Below are positions 1 through 8,508 of a stretch of 33,085 bases of DNA, piece after piece. A model generated the notes under the pieces. That model did no database searches, had not been told where the DNA came from, and worked only from the letters and a program-made list of their open reading frames with translations. This DNA comes from Acidobacteriota bacterium (GTDB lineage Bacteria; Acidobacteriota; HRBIN11): positions 1 through 33,085 of the forward strand of contig JAUQPV010000003.1 in the NCBI GenBank assembly GCA_030550225.1, given 5' to 3'. The position numbers and the translations under genes are program-made. Each line of letters starts with the position of its first letter. Positions within the stretch are counted from its first letter, which is position 1.

Positions 1-26
1 ATTTCATCTGCATTTCATTTACCTAT

Positions 27-126
27 GAACTCGTCTCAAAACCCTCTCCCTGGGGGAGGGGACTGGGTGAGGGCCTCGATCCAGAGCTTCTTTCTCCCTG
101 GGATCAGGGACTTTTGAGATGAGTTC
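27..126. repeat. Small element with imperfect 15-bp terminal inverted repeats
   Basis: Positions 27-41 (GAACTCGTCTCAAAA) are the reverse complement of 112-126 with one mismatch. Between them lies CCCTCTCCCTGGGGGAGGGG at 43-62, itself a near palindrome and found again near 3659-3678. A related end sequence (GAACTCATCTCGAAA) occurs near 32928-32942. This looks like a small non-coding dispersed repeat of MITE or REP type. No transposase is nearby, so its mobility is inference. Confidence 0.5.
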
Positions 127-144
127 AGGGTTTGGCCTGTAGAC

Positions 145-240
145 TTTCTCCCTGCCTTTTACCTTTTTACCTCTTGCCTCCTACCTCCGGGCCTTTCATG
201 TCCATCTGCCTACCTGCCGACTGCCGAATTGCCGAATAAG
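145..240. repeat. Degenerate heptad repeat tract, C-rich arm
   Basis: The tract reads as units of about seven bases with a C-rich core (TTACCTC, TTGCCTC, CTACCTC, then CTGCCGA, ATTGCCGA). It ends at the ribosome binding site of the following small gene. The same unit types recur in many other intergenic gaps of the window. Confidence 0.6.
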
Positions 241-250
241 GAGGAGGCCG

Positions 251-412
251 ATGGCTGAGCCCGTCGTGGGCACCGTCGGGGAGATATGCAAGCAGGCCGG
301 TAACTACATCTGCGGCAACTGCGGTCACTACAAATACTACGACGAGGGCGACGAATTCGAGGCCTGCCCTATGTGCGGTGAAGAGGACATGGAGTGGGAA
401 TTGGAGACGTGA
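251..412 (+). CDS. Small zinc-ribbon protein
   Basis: This 53-residue protein has two CxxC knuckles, Cys21/Cys24 and Cys39/Cys42, separated by a short Asp/Glu-rich stretch, as in rubredoxin-like zinc ribbons. An additional Cys13 precedes them. The C-terminal end is very acidic. The ATG follows a strong AAGGAGG site at about 238-244, which supports it as a real gene although it is short. The function is unknown; such small zinc ribbons can bind a metal alone or act as a protein- or nucleic-acid-binding module. It stands alone on the plus strand, convergent with the ftsX operon that ends 54 bp downstream. Confidence 0.75.
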   Translation: MAEPVVGTVGEICKQAGNYICGNCGHYKYYDEGDEFEACPMCGEEDMEWELET

Positions 413-420
413 TGCGGGAT

Positions 421-449
421 GGGTCTCAGGCACCGGGGAAGACAGACCC
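421..449. terminator. Possible bidirectional hairpin between convergent genes
   Basis: GGGTCT at 421-426 pairs with AGACCC at 444-449 around a 17-base loop, in the 54-bp gap between the zinc-ribbon gene and the end of ftsX. There is no T-tract on either strand, so intrinsic termination is uncertain. Confidence 0.3.
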
Positions 450-466
450 CGGGCATAGGGTCCTCT

Positions 467-1378
467 TCACGCCGTGCCCTCGGCCCGCATCATCCACAGG
501 GCCAGGATGGCCCCCAGCAATCCCAGCAGGAGGCCCCCGCCGACGATCCACTGGGCGATCGAGTAAAGGACCGGGAGCTGGACCTGGACGGACCAGTACG
601 CCATCGTCAACTTCCGGAGATACCAGTTCGCCCCCTGCAGGCTGAGAAACCATAGGGCCGCCGCCAGCAGACTTCCCAGGAGACCCAGCAGGATCCCCTC
701 CAGGTAAAAGGGGAGCCGCACGTGCCAGGGATGCGCCCCCAGGAGGCTCAAGATCTGGACCTCCTCCCGGCGGGCAAAGAAGCTAAGGCGGATGACGTTC
801 GCCACCGTAAAGAGAGCCATCACGGCCAGGACCCCGCCGAGGACCAGGCCGCCCCACCGGACGACCCGGAACAGCGTACCCAGTCGCTCGACCCACCATT
901 GTTGGTAGTCGACCCCGGCGACCCCCGGCAGGCGCTGAAGGCTGGCGACCAAACGTCGCAGGCTCTGGGCTTCGACCCGCTCCGGTACCAACCGGACTTC
1001 ATAATGCGCCGGCAGGGGATTTGTCTGAAGACTGTCCATCAGGCCCTGGAACTCGGGGAACATCTCGACGAACCGCCGGCGGGCCTCGGTCGGGGAGATG
1101 AATTGCCAGGTCCGGACCAGGGGACTCTCGTGGAGCCATCGCTCGACGGCGACCCGCTGGCCGTCGTCGGCCTCCTCCATCAGATAAACGTACAGGATGA
1201 AACTCTCCCGGTACGGCCGGAGCCAAGTCTCCAGCCAGTGACCCGTCTGGAGCCAGCATCCGAATAGCCACAGGACGACCATGATGATGGACGACGAGAC
1301 GCCCGTCGTCATTCGGTTCCGCTTCAGGTTCATCCAGGCAAACTGCAGGATGGCCAGCCACGTGTACAACCGCCTCAT
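467..1378 (-). CDS. ftsX: Cell division protein FtsX
   Basis: FtsX is the membrane subunit of FtsEX, an ABC-type complex that transmits ATP hydrolysis to cell-wall hydrolases at the division site. This 303-residue protein has a cytoplasmic N-terminus, a first membrane segment near residues 23-45, a periplasmic domain of about 120 residues, and three further membrane segments near 173-195, 223-247 and 276-299. The Arg-rich loop around RREEVQILSLLGA is typical of the FtsX permease domain. The start codon overlaps the ftsE stop as ATGA, indicating translational coupling. Length and topology fit the family. No peptidoglycan hydrolase gene is adjacent. Confidence 0.9.
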   Translation of the reverse strand: MRRLYTWLAILQFAWMNLKRNRMTTGVSSSIIMVVLWLFGCWLQTGHWLETWLRPYRESFILYVYLMEEADDGQRVAVERWLHESPLVRTWQFISPTEARRRFVEMFPEFQGLMDSLQTNPLPAHYEVRLVPERVEAQSLRRLVASLQRLPGVAGVDYQQWWVERLGTLFRVVRWGGLVLGGVLAVMALFTVANVIRLSFFARREEVQILSLLGAHPWHVRLPFYLEGILLGLLGSLLAAALWFLSLQGANWYLRKLTMAYWSVQVQLPVLYSIAQWIVGGGLLLGLLGAILALWMMRAEGTA

Positions 1379-2091
1379 GGGACCTCCACGGGTAGGAGAC
1401 TGGGGTTGATCGGACGCTGGTCGACCAATTGGATCCGCTCCCGCTCGATGGCGTAAATCTTGCCGCCGACCAGCCGGATCAGGCGGTCGTCGTGGGTCGC
1501 CACGATGACGGTCGTACCGGCGGCGTTGATCCGGACGAAAATCCGCATGATCTCGACCGACATCTCGGGGTCCAGGTTGCCCGTCGGCTCGTCGGCCAGC
1601 AGGACCTTGGGGTTATGGATGATGGCCCGGGCGATGGCGACCCGCTGTTGCTCTCCGCCAGATAGGGCCGGCGGGTAGCTCCGCCACAGGCCTCCGAGGC
1701 CGACCGACTGGAGGGTCCGGATCGCCCGTTGGCGCTGTTCCTTCGGGGGGACGCCCATCAGGCGCAGAAGCAAGGTCACGTTCTCTAAGACGGTGTACGT
1801 CGGGATCAGGCGGAAGTCCTGGAACACAAAGCCCATCTGGCGCCGGATGCGGTACAAGCGGGCATCCGGGATGGCCCGCAGGTTCTGGCCCATGACCAGG
1901 ACCTGACCCTCCGTCGGATGAAGCTCCCGCAAGAGCAGACGCAAGAAGGTCGTCTTGCCTGCCCCGCTCGGACCCGTCAGGAACACGAAGTCCCCGGGCT
2001 CGATGACGAGATTCACGTCCCGGAAGAGCCAACGTCGCCGGTCGTAGGTGTGGCCCAATTGGAAGGTCTGGATGACCGCCGCCCGCACCAC
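1375..2091 (-). CDS. ftsE: Cell division ATP-binding protein FtsE
   Basis: FtsE is the ATPase of the FtsEX complex. In 238 residues it shows Walker A GPSGAGKTT (40-48), the Q-loop near residue 91, the ABC signature LSGGEQQR (143-150) and Walker B with VLLADEPTG (163-171), followed by a switch His in ATHDD. The start is a GTG placed 3 bp after the gatB stop, so ftsE is probably translated by reinitiation or coupling. The C-terminal tail of about 25 residues after the core is slightly longer than usual. Order gatB-ftsE-ftsX, all on the minus strand, suggests one transcript. Confidence 0.93.
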   Translation of the reverse strand: MVRAAVIQTFQLGHTYDRRRWLFRDVNLVIEPGDFVFLTGPSGAGKTTFLRLLLRELHPTEGQVLVMGQNLRAIPDARLYRIRRQMGFVFQDFRLIPTYTVLENVTLLLRLMGVPPKEQRQRAIRTLQSVGLGGLWRSYPPALSGGEQQRVAIARAIIHNPKVLLADEPTGNLDPEMSVEIMRIFVRINAAGTTVIVATHDDRLIRLVGGKIYAIERERIQLVDQRPINPSLLPVEVP

Positions 2092-2094
2092 TGC

Positions 2095-3555
2095 TCACCG
2101 GTCGGAGGGGGTCGTGACGAGGGCCTGAAGTCGTTCTTGTAAGAGGGCCTGCACTCGCTGGGGGTCCGCCTTGCCTCCGGCCTTGCGCATGACCTGGCCC
2201 ATGAAGAACCCGATGAGCTTCGTCCGGCCGGCCCGGTACTGCTCGACCTGCTCGGGGTTCTCCTGTAAGACCTCCTCGACCCAGTGGCGAATCTGATCTT
2301 CGTCCTGCGTCGCCTGCCAACCCCGCTCCTGCACGATGGCCGCCGGGTCCCGGCCCGTCCCCAACATGACGGTAAAGACCTCCTTGGCGACGGGGCCCGT
2401 GATGACCCGCGCCTGAACCATCTGAACGAGTTGGCCCAGGTGCGCCGGGGGGACGGTCGCCGGCGGTAGACCCGTCTCGAAGTCCATACAACGAAAGAGT
2501 TCAGATAAGATCCAGTTCGCTACGGCCTTCGGGGGAGCCCCGACTTGAACGGCCGCCTCGAAGTAGTCGGCCACCCGGGGATTCGCCGTCAGGAGCTCAG
2601 CGTCATAGGCCGGAAGTTGGTACTGGCGCATGAAACGCTCCATCCGCTGGTCCGGAAGTTCCGGTAGCGTCCGCCGTAAGTCCTCGACCCAGGCCGGGTC
2701 CAGACGGACCTCCAGGAGGTCCGGGTCCGGAAAGTACCGATAGTCATGCGCCTCTTCCTTCGTCCGCATGACCTCCGTACGTTGGTTCCGCTCGTCCCAC
2801 AGGCGGGTCTCCTGGACAAGGGTCCCGCCCGCCTCCAAGACCCGGACCTGGCGCTCGATCTCATACTCCAAAGCCTTCTGGAGGAACTTAAAAGAGTTCA
2901 AGTTTTTGAGCTCGACCTTGTAGTCCGGCAGGGGGGCCCCGGGCCGTCGGACGGAAACGTTGGCATCGCACCGGAGGCTCCCCTGCTCCATGTTGCCATC
3001 ACAGACGCCCAGATACAGCAAGACCTGCCGGAGCTTCCGCAGATAGGCGGCCGCCTCCTTGGGGGAACGGATGTCCGGCTCGGAGACGATCTCCATCAGG
3101 GGGGCCCCGCATCGGTTGAAGTCCAGATACGTGTAGCGGTCTGAGTCCGGGAAGCCCTCGTGGAGGGACTTGCCGGCGTCTTCTTCGACGTGGAGACGGC
3201 GGATCCGGACCCGCCGGGTCTCGCCGTCGAGACGGAATTCGAGGACGCCGCCCGTCGCCAGGGGCCGGTCGTACTGAGAGATCTGATAGTTCTTGGGGAG
3301 GTCCGGATAGAAGTAGTTCTTACGGCTGAACTCACAGACGGCATGGACCGTACACTGCAAGGCCAGGGCCGTCCGGACGGCCATCGCCAGGGCCGCCTCG
3401 TTGGGGACGGGGAGGCTCCCCGGTAGGCCCAGACAAACAGGACAGACGTTCGTGTTTGGGGGGTCGCCGAACCGGTTCAAGCAACGGCAGAACATCTTCG
3501 TCGCCGTCAAGAGCTGGGCGTGAACCTCCAAGCCGATGACCGCTTCCCAAGTCAT
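2095..3555 (-). CDS. gatB: Asp-tRNA(Asn)/Glu-tRNA(Gln) amidotransferase subunit B
   Basis: GatB is the kinase and tRNA-binding subunit of GatCAB, which converts misacylated Glu-tRNA(Gln) or Asp-tRNA(Asn) into the correct amidated form. The 486-residue protein opens with [13 protein letters not shown] and has the Zn-type cysteines 23, 25, 38 and 41, then the [16 protein letters not shown] motif, and ends in the YqeY-like helical tail. The open frame extends 30 codons further upstream, but that part is translated heptad repeat. The chosen ATG at 3555 has GGAGG 8 bases before it and matches the family N-terminus. gatA and gatC are not in the window. Confidence 0.93.
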   Translation of the reverse strand: MTWEAVIGLEVHAQLLTATKMFCRCLNRFGDPPNTNVCPVCLGLPGSLPVPNEAALAMAVRTALALQCTVHAVCEFSRKNYFYPDLPKNYQISQYDRPLATGGVLEFRLDGETRRVRIRRLHVEEDAGKSLHEGFPDSDRYTYLDFNRCGAPLMEIVSEPDIRSPKEAAAYLRKLRQVLLYLGVCDGNMEQGSLRCDANVSVRRPGAPLPDYKVELKNLNSFKFLQKALEYEIERQVRVLEAGGTLVQETRLWDERNQRTEVMRTKEEAHDYRYFPDPDLLEVRLDPAWVEDLRRTLPELPDQRMERFMRQYQLPAYDAELLTANPRVADYFEAAVQVGAPPKAVANWILSELFRCMDFETGLPPATVPPAHLGQLVQMVQARVITGPVAKEVFTVMLGTGRDPAAIVQERGWQATQDEDQIRHWVEEVLQENPEQVEQYRAGRTKLIGFFMGQVMRKAGGKADPQRVQALLQERLQALVTTPSDR

Positions 3556-3911
3556 GAAGAACGCCTCCGATGGATGGCAGGATACAGGTGAAGGATGTAG
3601 GATGCAAGAGCAGGTTGGAGGGATACAGATTGACTCATGGCTCATGAGCCATGAGTCGCCCTCTCCCTGGGGGAGGGGGTAGCCTTAGTCATGCGGGGGT
3701 CTGGAGGGGGCCTGGTGGCGGCCTGACGGCCGGTGTCCTGAAAGACGAGCGCCGGCACGGGGCTGTTTCAGGAGCGGCTGACCCAGGTCATCGCCGGATT
3801 CGCTGAAAGGGGTCCTGAGACAGGCCCCATCGGACTGTGGAAAAACCCCTGCAGAGGAGGTCTTCATCCCCTACCCACCAAAAATGGAACAGTCACGTCA
3901 CCCTCCGGTCG
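3556..3911. other. Intergenic region upstream of gatB, no gene
   Basis: This gap holds a G-rich heptad tract (about 3570-3630), a perfect 26-bp palindrome (3632-3657), a second copy of the CCCTCTCCCTGGGGGAGGG repeat (about 3659-3678), and an 8-bp inverted repeat (TCCTGAAA at 3736-3743, TTTCAGGA at 3766-3773). A 60-codon minus-strand open frame at 3685-3867 has no family resemblance and is not called. Structured RNA in 3720-3860 is possible, but I recognise no family. Confidence 0.5.
3632..3657. repeat. Perfect 26-bp palindrome
   Basis: The sequence GACTCATGGCTCA followed by its exact reverse complement forms an uninterrupted palindrome. It can also be read as CTCATGG/CTCATGA/GCCATGA heptads. 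A diverged relative sits at about 22013-22035. It could be a protein-binding site or a hairpin; its position is about 75 bp upstream of the gatB start. Confidence 0.7.
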
Positions 3912-3940
3912 TTGACAGGTCGGGGTGAGAGACCTAAGAT
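3912..3940 (+). promoter_or_regulatory. Sigma-70 promoter for the tRNA-tuf cluster
   Basis: A perfect -35 TTGACA (3912-3917), a 17-base spacer and a -10 TAAGAT (3935-3940) lie about 62 bp before the first tRNA. This is the best match to the housekeeping promoter consensus in the window and fits a strong stable-RNA promoter. Confidence 0.8.
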
Positions 3941-4002
3941 AAAGGCCTAAGTGACACCCGTGCCTTCTGCGGCGTGCTCCACCCGTAAGGGGAATGCCAT
4001 CC

Positions 4003-4078
4003 GCCGGCGTGGCGCAATCGGTAGCGCAATGGATTTGTAATCCGTGGGCTGGGGGTTCGAGTCCCCCCGCCGGCTCCA
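4003..4078 (+). tRNA. tRNA-Thr (anticodon TGT)
   Basis: The 7-bp acceptor stem GCCGGCG/CGCCGGC is perfect. The T-loop GGTTCGAGTCC is present, and the anticodon TGT is at 4036-4038 in the loop TTTGTAA. CCA is encoded at 4076-4078. It is the first gene after the promoter at 3912 and corresponds in position to thrU of the enterobacterial tRNA-tufB operon. Confidence 0.96.
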
Positions 4079-4439
4079 GGTGGCCCCGTCGTCCGGCGGG
4101 TCCGCCCTCCAGGCCCTTGGTCTTTCCCGACGGGTCCGGCCCCAGGTCCCAGTTGCCGGGTCCCAGGCGGATGGTGGATGATAGAAGGGGTGGACTATAT
4201 AATAGACATGGTGAAGGGGGTGGATTCTGTCGAACAGGTCGGTCCGAGTCAAAGGGCTTGAGGAGCCGATAGGGGTCTGCCCCAAGGGGTGGTTTTCGAG
4301 TCGGGGGTAGCGGCGTGGGGTTGCCGTACCGGCGGGACGTCGTGATGGCGGGACGAGGTCGTGCTCCTTTTCTGTAGTTCTCTCGATGGCTGCTTTCTTT
4401 GGAACCCCGTCACGATATCAGGACGTCCTGTCGTTAGGT
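4079..4439. other. Spacer between tRNA-Thr and tRNA-Tyr, no gene recognised
   Basis: This 361-bp gap is unusually long inside a tRNA cluster. It has GGTCCCA-type heptads (about 4140-4170), a possible internal promoter (4175-4203) and, near the end, a 12-bp palindrome CAGGACGTCCTG (4419-4430). The stretch 4210-4430 could be the leader of a second transcript. I find no SRP RNA, RNase P, 6S or tmRNA hallmark in it. Confidence 0.5.
4175..4203 (+). promoter_or_regulatory. Possible internal promoter before tRNA-Tyr
   Basis: A perfect -10 TATAAT is at 4198-4203. The -35 position 17 bases upstream is a weak TGGATG (4175-4180). It would give a leader of about 230 nt ahead of tRNA-Tyr. The -10 is strong and the -35 is poor. 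Confidence 0.4.
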
Positions 4440-4525
4440 GGGGAGGTGCCCGAGCGGCCAAAGGGAGTGGACTGTAAATCCACCGCCGGAAGGCTTCGGA
4501 GGTTCAAATCCTTCCCTCCCCACCA
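4440..4525 (+). tRNA. tRNA-Tyr (anticodon GTA)
   Basis: This 86-nt class II tRNA has the acceptor stem GGGGAGG/CCTCCCC, anticodon GTA at 4474-4476, a long variable arm (about CCGCCGGAAGGCTTCGG) and an encoded CCA. It is 3 bp from the next tRNA. Confidence 0.96.
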
Positions 4526-4528
4526 GGG

Positions 4529-4603
4529 GCGGGAATAGCTCAGGGGTAGAGCATCAGCCTTCCAAGCTGAGGGCCGCGGGTTCGAATCCCGTTTCCCGCT
4601 CCA
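4529..4603 (+). tRNA. tRNA-Gly (anticodon TCC)
   Basis: The acceptor stem GCGGGAA/TTCCCGC is complete, the anticodon TCC is at 4561-4563 in the loop CTTCCAA, and CCA is encoded. It follows tRNA-Tyr, as glyT does in the classical tyrU-glyT-thrT order. Confidence 0.96.
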
Positions 4604-4706
4604 CGGGGTCGGGTCCTGGGTGCCAGACCTCCGGCAGGGGTCGGGTAATTAGGGTCAAGTTCAATTCGCAATTCGCAATCCAAAATTCGCAATTCATGGG
4701 AAGGGG
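4604..4706. repeat. Spacer with two heptad families
   Basis: The first half reads as GGGTCGG/GTCCTGG/GTGCCAG units. Positions 4661-4697 read as CAATTCG units with seven-base spacing. It separates tRNA-Gly from tRNA-Thr and encodes nothing recognisable. Confidence 0.6.
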
Positions 4707-4782
4707 GCCCACGTAGCTCAGGCGGTAGAGCACTTCCTTGGTAAGGAAGAGGCCACCGGTTCGAGTCCGGTCGTGGGCTCCA
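4707..4782 (+). tRNA. tRNA-Thr (anticodon GGT)
   Basis: The acceptor stem GCCCACG/CGTGGGC is perfect, the anticodon GGT is at 4740-4742, the T-loop is canonical and CCA is encoded. It lies directly upstream of tuf, as thrT lies upstream of tufB in enterobacteria. Confidence 0.96.
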
Positions 4783-4788
4783 TCTGAC

Positions 4789-4832
4789 GGTGCTGGGTCG
4801 TGGGTGGGACCCGACGTCCAGGACTCAGCACC
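4789..4832 (+). repeat. Inverted heptad hairpin between tRNA-Thr and tuf
   Basis: GGTGCTG (4789-4795) pairs with CAGCACC (4826-4832). The interior divides into exact 7-base units that turn from G-rich to C-rich (GGTCGTG, GGTGGGA, then CCCGACG, TCCAGGA). It could be a processing site separating the tRNA from the tuf mRNA. Confidence 0.55.
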
Positions 4833-4858
4833 AGACCGAAGGACCGAGGAGGAATCCC

Positions 4859-6055
<1,197 letters not shown>

Positions 6056-6061
6056 GGGCCG

Positions 6062-6226
6062 ATGGCCAAAAAGAAGGGTCGTCAGACGGTCACCCTGGAA
6101 TGTACAGAATGCCGACGCCGGAACTACACGACCCAGAAGAACCGGACCAACACGCCCGACCGATTGGAGCTCCGGAAGCACTGTCCGCACTGCCGTCGGC
6201 ATACCTTGCACCGGGAGACGAAATAG
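6062..6226 (+). CDS. rpmG: 50S ribosomal protein L33
   Basis: This 54-residue protein is the zinc-binding form of L33. Cys14/Cys17 and Cys41/Cys44 form the ribbon, within the family pattern CxxC followed by [10 protein letters not shown] and ending [15 protein letters not shown]33 lies near the E-site of the large subunit. It starts 6 bp after the tuf stop and is followed at once by tRNA-Trp, an order common to tuf-rpmG-trnW-secE-nusG clusters. The start ATG is unambiguous. Confidence 0.95.
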   Translation: MAKKKGRQTVTLECTECRRRNYTTQKNRTNTPDRLELRKHCPHCRRHTLHRETK

Positions 6227-6259
6227 CCCATAATATGGGGTGGACTCCGGAGTCGCCGC

Positions 6260-6336
6260 AGGGCACTAGCTCAACCAGGCAGAGCATCGGTCTCCAAAAC
6301 CGAGGGTTGGGGGTTCAAATCCCTCGTGCCCTGCCA
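6260..6336 (+). tRNA. tRNA-Trp (anticodon CCA)
   Basis: The acceptor stem AGGGCAC/GTGCCCT is perfect, the anticodon CCA is at 6294-6296 in the loop CTCCAAA, the T-loop is GGTTCAAATCC and CCA is encoded at 6334-6336. It is placed between rpmG and secE, a common position for trnW. Confidence 0.96.
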
Positions 6337-6356
6337 TCGTAGCGTGGAGTGCACGC

Positions 6357-6560
6357 GTGCAGTGGTGGCATCGTCTCCGCCGTTTCCTTCGCGACGTACA
6401 GGACGAACTCCGTCGAGTCACCTGGCCCAGCCGCCCATCGGTGGTAGAGCACACGGTCTTGGTCCTCCTGACGGTGGCCATCATCGGCTTCGTGCTGTGG
6501 CTGGTCGACCTGGGGGGCCAACAGGTACTGCATGAACTCTTTCGCCGTCTGCTCGGTTGA
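6357..6560 (+). CDS. secE: Preprotein translocase subunit SecE
   Basis: SecE clamps SecY in the inner-membrane translocon. The 67-residue protein has the family signature DVQDELRRVTWPSRPSVVEHT before a single membrane segment near residues 31-51. It is the short single-TM form, not the three-TM enterobacterial form. The start is a GTG at 6357, 20 bp after tRNA-Trp; no ATG is available in frame and the ribosome binding site is weak. It precedes nusG as in most bacteria. Confidence 0.92.
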   Translation: MQWWHRLRRFLRDVQDELRRVTWPSRPSVVEHTVLVLLTVAIIGFVLWLVDLGGQQVLHELFRRLLG

Positions 6561-6641
6561 TCGAGCATCCCTACATTTTCGGTAGCCGGCTCGAAGGACC
6601 CGGGCCGACCTCTATGCTCAAATCGCTACGGGGTCTCCGAC

Positions 6642-7196
6642 ATGCCCGAATCGGTGGAAAAGACCACAAAGTGGTACGTCTTGCATACTTACGCCGGTCA
6701 GGAGGATGCCGTCCGGGAGGCCCTGGAACAACGAGTCCGGGCGTACAACCTCCAGGATAAGGTCCGGCGGATCCTGGTCCCCCGGCAAAAGGTCATCGAG
6801 ATCCGGGACGGCAAACGGGTCGAGACCGAGCGCAAGCTGTTTCCGGGCTACATCCTGATCGAGGCCGACCTGGACGACGAGCGGACCTGGCAAATCGTCC
6901 GGACGACGCCCCGGGTCGCCGGGATCATCAGCGCCGGTCGGCGGCCGATGCCCTTAACAGACGAAGAGATCCAGCGGATCTTCGAGCAAATCCGGGAAGC
7001 CGAGGAAAAGCCCGTCACGGAACTCGAATTCGAGCGCGGGGAGACGGTCCAGATCATCGACGGCCCCTTTACCGGTTTCGTCGGGCAAATCGAGGACATT
7101 AACTACCAGAAGCAGACCCTTCGGGTCGTCGTCACCATCTTTAGCCGGGCCACCCCCCTGGAGCTCAGTTTCTTGCAGGTCAAGAAGTTGCAGTGA
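6642..7196 (+). CDS. nusG: Transcription termination/antitermination protein NusG
   Basis: NusG binds the RNA polymerase clamp and links it to Rho or the ribosome. The 184-residue protein begins with the NGN domain (KWYVLHTYAGQE, then FPGYILIEADL) and ends with a KOW domain (FERGETVQIIDGPFTGFVGQIEDIN). Length and domains are standard. The ATG at 6642 precedes the conserved WYVLHTY motif by about 11 residues. The 81-bp gap to secE holds nothing recognised. Confidence 0.95.
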   Translation: MPESVEKTTKWYVLHTYAGQEDAVREALEQRVRAYNLQDKVRRILVPRQKVIEIRDGKRVETERKLFPGYILIEADLDDERTWQIVRTTPRVAGIISAGRRPMPLTDEEIQRIFEQIREAEEKPVTELEFERGETVQIIDGPFTGFVGQIEDINYQKQTLRVVVTIFSRATPLELSFLQVKKLQ

Positions 7197-7232
7197 CGCG
7201 GTGGCCGGGTTCACGGAGGGGAGAAGCGTCCG

Positions 7233-7661
7233 ATGGGTAAGAAGCGGGAGGTCGCTACCGTACGGTTAATCTTGGAAGGCGGGAGCGCCACGCCGGGTCC
7301 ACCGGTCGGCCCGGCCCTGGGTCAGCACGGCGTGAACCTGATGGAGTTTGTCAAGACCTTTAACGCCTTGACGGCCTCGATGCGGGGCCAACAAGTCCGG
7401 GTCCTGGTCCATATCTACGAGGACCGGACGTTTTCCGTCGAGCTGAAGGGTCCGGTGACCTCATTTCTGTTAAAGCAACTGGCCGGGATCGTGAAGGGCT
7501 CGGGGACGCCGAATAAGGAGAAGGTGGGTAAGATCACGCGGGCCCAACTGGTCGAGCTGGCCCGTCAGCGGATGAAGGATATGAACTGTGATTCCCTCGA
7601 GGCGGCTGTCCGGACCCTGGAGGGTCAGTGTAAGAGTATGGGCATCGCCGTCGTGGATTAA
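7233..7661 (+). CDS. rplK: 50S ribosomal protein L11
   Basis: L11 forms the base of the factor-binding stalk with 23S rRNA. The 142-residue protein has the N-terminal motif PGPPVGPALGQHGVN, the linker TSFLLKQLAGI and the C-terminal rRNA-binding domain ending CKSMGIAVVD. GGAGGGG lies about 9 bases before the ATG. The family length of 140-145 is met. It is separated from rplA by an unusual 151-bp spacer. Confidence 0.96.
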   Translation: MGKKREVATVRLILEGGSATPGPPVGPALGQHGVNLMEFVKTFNALTASMRGQQVRVLVHIYEDRTFSVELKGPVTSFLLKQLAGIVKGSGTPNKEKVGKITRAQLVELARQRMKDMNCDSLEAAVRTLEGQCKSMGIAVVD

Positions 7662-7665
7662 AGAT

Positions 7666-7796
7666 GGGCAATAAGGCAGTGAGGCAGTAGGGCCGTAAGG
7701 CCGTAAGTTCTACCGGACGGGCATTTCAGGATGCCCCCAGTGACGGCGTACATAGACGGATGGCCTTACTGCCGTATTGCCTAATGGCCTAATCCT
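7666..7796 (+). repeat. Inverted heptad arrays in the rplK-rplA spacer
   Basis: The left arm (about 7666-7707; units AAGGCAGT, GAGGCAGT, AGGGCCGT) starts 5 bp after the rplK stop. The right arm (about 7761-7796; CCTTACTG, CCGTATTG, CCTAATGG) is its diverged reverse complement. In between, GGGCAT (7719-7724) and ATGCCC (7731-7736) form a 6-bp hairpin. In RNA the whole spacer could fold into one long stem ending just before the rplA ribosome binding site. Confidence 0.6.
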
Positions 7797-7812
7797 GTGC
7801 CGGAGGATTGCG

Positions 7813-8508
7813 GTGGGGCGTAAATACGCGGCGGCGCTGGCGAAGGTCGAGGCCCGGCCGTACCGTCTGGAAGCGGCCCTGGCTCTGCTGAAGGAGATCG
7901 CTTTTGCTCGATTCGATGAGACGGTCGAATTGGCCTTGCGTCTGGGGGTCGACCCCCGAAAGCCCGAGCAACAGGTGCGTGGAAGCGTCGTCCTCCCGCA
8001 CGGAACGGGCAAAGCCCGGCGCGTCCTGGCCATCGCCGTCGGCGACAAGGCCGTCGAGGCCCGCCAGGCCGGGGCCGATTTCGTCGAAGGCCCCGAGGTC
8101 GTCGAGCGGATCGAGCAAGGGTGGCTCGACTACGATGCCGTCGTCGCCACGCCGGACATGATGCGCTTTTTGGGACGCGTCGGAAAGGTCCTGGGTCCCC
8201 GAGGCCTGATGCCGAACCCGAAGGCCGGTACGGTCACCCAGGACATCGGTCGGGCGATCCGAGAAATCAAGGCCGGTCGTGTGGAGTTTCGGACAGACAA
8301 GACGGGTAACGTCCACATTCCTGTCGGGAAGAAGTCCTTCCCGGTCGAGCACCTGGTCGAAAATGTCCTGGCGGCCGTCGAAGCCGTCCTTCGGGCGAAG
8401 CCCTCGACGGCCCGAGGGAAGTACCTCCGGCGGGCCTACGTGAGCACGACGATGAGCCCAGCCTTGGAGTTGGACCTGAACGACCTGCTGGCCCGTCTGC
8501 GGGTGTAG
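7813..8508 (+). CDS. rplA: 50S ribosomal protein L1
   Basis: L1 binds 23S rRNA at the E-site stalk and in many bacteria represses its own operon. The GTG start at 7813 gives [13 protein letters not shown], matching the family start, with CGGAGGA five bases upstream. The open frame begins 12 codons earlier, but that stretch is heptad repeat. The 231-residue protein shows [41 protein letters not shown] and [14 protein letters not shown] in the usual order. Confidence 0.95.
   Translation: MGRKYAAALAKVEARPYRLEAALALLKEIAFARFDETVELALRLGVDPRKPEQQVRGSVVLPHGTGKARRVLAIAVGDKAVEARQAGADFVEGPEVVERIEQGWLDYDAVVATPDMMRFLGRVGKVLGPRGLMPNPKAGTVTQDIGRAIREIKAGRVEFRTDKTGNVHIPVGKKSFPVEHLVENVLAAVEAVLRAKPSTARGKYLRRAYVSTTMSPALELDLNDLLARLRV

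Noticed and set aside
3556-3645. Upstream extension of gatB by 30 codons
   Set aside because: The extra residues are translated heptad repeat; the internal ATG at 3555 has a good ribosome binding site and the family N-terminus.
3685-3867. 60-codon minus-strand open frame before the tRNA promoter
   Set aside because: No ribosome binding site, no family resemblance, Pro/Arg/Ser-rich composition typical of chance frames.
4438-4716. Open frames across the tRNA cluster
   Set aside because: They translate tRNA genes and repeats.
7662-7812. rplK-rplA spacer as the classical L1-binding operator
   Set aside because: In known cases that site lies in the leader of rplK or in L1 mRNA with a specific internal-loop motif; I cannot see that motif and the spacer is explained by heptad repeats.
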